This document shows positions 9,137 through 12,210 of a stretch of 12,210 nt of DNA, piece after piece. Under the pieces are notes generated by a model that ran no database searches, was not told where the DNA came from, and saw only the letters and a list, made by a program, of their open reading frames with translations. Source of the stretch: Euperipatoides rowelli (Eukaryota; Onychophora; Udeonychophora; Euonychophora; Peripatopsidae); assembly GCA_003024985.2 (NCBI GenBank), contig PXIH01S0043648.1; one strand, written 5' to 3'. The position numbers were made by a program, and so were the translations under genes. Each line of letters starts with the position of its first letter. Position 1 is the stretch's first letter.

Positions 9137-9537
9137 TATTAAATGTTTATTTGTTTACTTGTCCAGTTAAATGTTGTTTTGTCATGTGTTGTTCTGTACA
9201 GGCTCTGTGTGGTCAAGTATGAGCCATAGTGTGATGTCCATAACCCGGTTGGTATACTGTATAGCCCGTAATACCGGAATTGGTTACCCTCACTGGGTGG
9301 TAGTATTTCTGACCGATATGATATGATACTCCATTTNTATTAAATGTTTATTTGTTTACTTGTCCAGTTAAATGTTGTTTTGTCATGTGTTGTTCTGTAC
9401 AGGCTCTGTGTGGTCAAGTATGAGCCATAGTGTGATGTCCATAACCCGGTTGGTATACTGTATAGCCCGTAATACCGGAATTGGTTACCCTCACTGGGTG
9501 GTAGTATTTCTGACCGATATGATATGATACTCCATTT
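9137..9537. repeat. Exact 200-bp direct duplication around one N
   Basis: Bases 9137-9336 and 9338-9537 match at every position I compared, and the only base between them is N (9337). After the second copy the sequence continues into unique DNA. Exact identity in a genome full of decayed repeats, together with the N, fits two contigs whose overlapping ends were not merged better than an old tandem repeat. The unit has higher GC than its surroundings (AACCCGGTTGG, AATACCGGAATTGG). A 77-codon minus-strand frame running from 9647 into the second copy is considered accidental. Confidence 0.9.
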
Positions 9538-9801
9538 TTAAAAAGTTCATTTTCATTCTCAAAGTTTAAAACATAAACACATGTATCTATTTTTTTTTCA
9601 TTAATTGTTAAATAATCAGTCTGTATTGGGAACCAGTGAAGACTCATATCAATCTTTTCTCCTGCCCTTCCCCAATGGGAACAAACTACAAAATCATAAT
9701 TGTAATAAATGAAAATATATAACTTATTAAGGAATTCAAGGTGATGGCCTTGTTGCTTTCTACTAAGATAAAAATAATAAATTAACTCTTACCTCTTACA
9801 G
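9538..9801. other. Putative intron end upstream of the candidate exon
   Basis: This AT-rich stretch contains branch-point-like TACTAAG (9761-9767) and ATTAACT (9781-9787), followed by a pyrimidine-rich CTCTTACCTCTTACAG ending at 9801. Together these form a good animal 3' splice site on the plus strand. Confidence 0.45.
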
Positions 9802-9875
9802 GTTCAATCCTGGCTAGTGCTGTTATGGAACGATTAATTTCCCTAGCTGTAACAGCTCGCTTTGAGTTTTTCCAA
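9802..9875 (+). CDS. Candidate internal exon of an unidentified host gene
   Basis: This is a 74-nt segment between a pyrimidine-tract acceptor (CTCTTACAG, ending 9801) and a consensus donor (GTAAGT at 9876-9881, preceded by CAA). Of the three frames only one is open. It starts at 9804 after a split codon and gives 24 residues, beginning SILASAVMERLISL and ending RFEFFQ, with a complete codon at the donor. The upstream intron would be phase 1 and the downstream one phase 0. GC content is 31 of 74 (42%), well above the flanks, and the peptide looks like an amphipathic or membrane-associated helix. I do not recognise the protein. No partner exon is visible in the window. A chance open segment with splice-like ends remains possible. 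Confidence 0.5.
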
Positions 9876-12099
9876 GTAAGTTGCCCTTCTTAACATCAAA
9901 GAAACCAGAATTTCATGTAGTATTTAATGAATTTATAATTAAGTAATAGAAAAAAAAATATATACATTTCTTCTCCTTTGGAGAATAAATTTATTTAAAA
10001 AAAAAAAAAAATATTCACATCTCACCAAATGTAACTCATATCAACCCATGACCAAACATAACTTGTGCACTCATGAAAAGGGTCTGGTACTTATTATGAA
10101 TATAATTTTATGTTATAATTTGCTATAATTATAATTAAGGAATTTCAACATTTAGGCTTTGTTGTAGTTGTACCCCCTGCAGACATCTTTCAACTGACAT
10201 ATACTTACTTTGGTTGAAAATGGACCTTCACAGTTAAGCATTTTCAAGAATGCAATAATAACTGTTCAATCTTTATTCTTGTAAAATTATCTTACATTTC
10301 ACTCTTTGGTAACAAATGCATTTATGCTAGAGAACTGAGTAAAATGAAAAACAAAACAAAAAACATTACGATAGCATAATCTTAATTTTTGTCAAGTATA
10401 ATTCCCTGCTTACTAAAGAGCTGTTGGTGTAAGAAACAATTTTCAGATTACTGATACGGTCTTTTTTGTAATAAAACTTCATGAACATAACATTTGCACT
10501 TATTATTAGTAGGGTATTTTTTTTTTTTTTTTGTGTGTGATTTTATTTTTAAAGTATTTTCAACTAGGTCTTCTCTTAGGGTCTTCTTTAATTAATTAAT
10601 CTGCTGACTTTTTAAAATGTTATTAATTAACTAACAAAATTGATAAACAATTGGGACAATATTGGAAAAGGCCATAACAATAATGTTATTTAGCTAAATT
10701 AATCCCTTGGAATTTTTTCATTTACCTCTAAACGTATGAAAGCTAGGGCTGGATAAAAAGTAATACATGGCCTAATAAAGATTCCTTTGATTTACCCAAT
10801 ACTGTAATAGTAAGGTTTATTTTGCTTTCCATTTGCATTCAATTGCTTGAACATGAATCATGCTATTAATGTATTTGTATTTTTGTGCTGGGTTAAACAA
10901 ATTTATGCTAAAGGTTTTTTTTTTTTTACTAAAAATAGAGAATTTAGCATTTTAAAACTAAAAAAAAAAAATCGAACACTTTCTTTAATCCGAATTATTA
11001 AATCACAAATATTCAATAAGTTAAATTCAATTGTTTATTTATATTGATTTATCTTTGAAATCTTTTAAAAATAGACAAATAGATGATTTATATTCAAAAT
11101 TCCTATCTCTATAATAATGTTTGAAATGTCAAAAGAAGATCATTTTTTAAAATTCTTTGTTCAATAGAACTATATTTATCTTGTCCTTTTCACACCCTCC
11201 GTTTATTATGTGTCATTGAATTATTATTAACATTTAAAATAGGAAATTTAATTATCAATGTCAATTAATTCTTCAAAAATATAAGGTGCAAAATAAATTT
11301 TACCATATCTCAAATATAGATTTTGGACAAAACCTATTTACAACAAAATTAAAAAAAATAATAATAATTAATGAAAAATGCTTTGAATTGTTAATACTAG
11401 AACAAAATAGCGGAGGAATCCGAAAAGTGTAATAAGGAAAAAAAAAAGGAGAAATTTGAATAATTTTTGTCAAAGGTGTAAATTGCAATTAATTTATCAT
11501 TCAATAAAAGATACAAGAAGTTCAACTGGCCGACAAGTTCAATTTTATTTTACTTCTATATAGGCCTACTGTATAGCCATTGTAGTAGAGTGTTAAATTA
11601 TGTTTATACTGTATATTTAAAGCGCAGGTACTACATATTATTATTTACACATTTTAAAAGATCTAATCAAAAATCATGCACGGAAGGTAAGCAGAAATTA
11701 ATTAATAGTTGTTGCTTTTGTTGTTGTTGTTGTTGTTTTTTTCTATTTATTTTGTAATTTTTTATTAAAATGCATTGTATAGAAAATCTTTAACTTTGAA
11801 ATGAATTTCTGAAATAAATTAATTAATTAGTTCATAATCGAAACATAGCGAAACATAGCGGTGGAAATGAAACATAAAATCTAAATTTCCATGAGTTATT
11901 ATGGCTATTTTTGTTATTGTAATTATTGTTTTTCTGTTTGTCTTTTTTTATACTAAGTAAATAGTTATCAATAGCGGGAATTTAAAGCAAAACTGTTTAT
12001 TACAGTATATTAGAATACTTTTTAAAAATATAATAAAATGTACAAAATATAGCAATGTATATGCAGATTGTTTTATATCACGCAAAAGTATAACGACAG
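9876..12099. other. AT-rich DNA, probably intron or intergenic
   Basis: No gene was found. Simple sequence is frequent: A15 (9997-10011), T16 (10517-10532), (TTG)6 (11718-11735) and two tandem copies of CGAAACATAG (11839-11858). Several TTAATTAATTAA-type palindromes occur. Splice-like sites such as CAG at about 10182-10184 are not paired with a frame that continues the exon at 9802-9875. Confidence 0.55.
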
Positions 12100-12210
12100 G
12101 CTTTATGTAAAATTGGCTGAAGTACCTGGCGTTGCCTGGCCATTTTAGAACTTCTCTCCCTGCATTATCCCTTTATGCTACTCTCCTCCTTAATCCCACC
12201 CTCCCTTAAT
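12100..12210. repeat. Edge of a possible dispersed repeat with GGCGTTGCC core
   Basis: AGTACCTGGCGTTGCCTGGC at 12121-12140 is a GC-rich island in AT-rich DNA. It can fold on itself because CCTGG and its near-complement flank CGTTG. It is followed by CATTTTAGAACTTCTCTCCC and CT-rich sequence to the window edge. From memory, very similar GTACCCGGCGTTGCCCGGG strings followed by pyrimidine-rich tails recur in many animal genomes. I cannot name the family, and the repeat runs out of the window. Confidence 0.35.

Noticed and set aside
9137-9537. Biological satellite or tandem repeat
   Set aside because: There are only two copies, exactly identical and separated by a single N, which is better explained by a contig overlap.
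9414-9647. Minus-strand 77-codon frame running from unique DNA into the duplicated 200-bp unit
   Set aside because: No family resemblance, no good splice acceptor upstream, and half of it lies in a repeat that is probably an assembly duplicate.
10185-10234. Possible second plus-strand exon after CCCCCTGCAG
   Set aside because: The exon at 9802-9875 ends in phase 0, and in that frame this segment meets TGA after four codons. The donor (GTTAAG) is also weak.

Overview
This window looks like AT-rich nuclear DNA from an animal, probably an invertebrate. It carries a decayed non-LTR retrotransposon, microsatellites, long A and T runs, and one likely spliced exon with consensus intron borders. There are no bacterial operons, Shine-Dalgarno signals or dense coding. 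The species cannot be named from the sequence. Two single Ns (7769 and 9337) mark joins in a draft assembly.

Layout. (1) 1-866: AT-rich non-coding DNA with a possible tRNA-derived, SINE-like body on the minus strand (about 182-296). (2) 867-950: a (TTA)28 microsatellite. (3) About 951-5977, minus strand: a nearly full-length but dead LINE. Its ORF1 (5960 to 4580) has a CCHC zinc knuckle and the part before it resembles Tx1-type ORF1. Its ORF2 (about 4454 to 1231) keeps recognisable endonuclease, reverse transcriptase and C-terminal zinc-motif segments in the normal order. Stops and frameshifts break both ORFs, and the first catalytic aspartate of the reverse transcriptase is replaced by asparagine. 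The best clade guess is Tx1 within the L1/Tx1 group. (4) 5986-6001: a short (ATT)n tract beside the 5' end, so both ends of the LINE abut the same TAA-type repeat. (5) 6002-7344: non-coding DNA with a 19-bp-arm inverted repeat at 6627-6669 and a third copy of the arm. (6) 7345-9136: a block with extreme A-over-T strand bias, interrupted by a G-run and an N. (7) 9137-9537: two identical 200-bp copies separated by one N, most likely a missed contig overlap. (8) 9802-9875, plus strand: a candidate 74-nt host exon. (9) 9876-12210: AT-rich, probably intronic or intergenic, ending in a GC-rich hairpin-like motif that I believe belongs to a dispersed animal repeat.

How the parts relate. The LINE proteins would have worked together: ORF1 as the RNA-binding particle protein, ORF2 as the nickase and reverse transcriptase. 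This copy cannot make either. If the candidate exon is real, the host gene runs on the plus strand and the LINE lies antisense in an upstream intron or 5' flank. I found no convincing new autonomous system. The most useful leads are the microsatellite-flanked LINE, the A-rich block whose edge coincides with an assembly break, and the unidentified exon.
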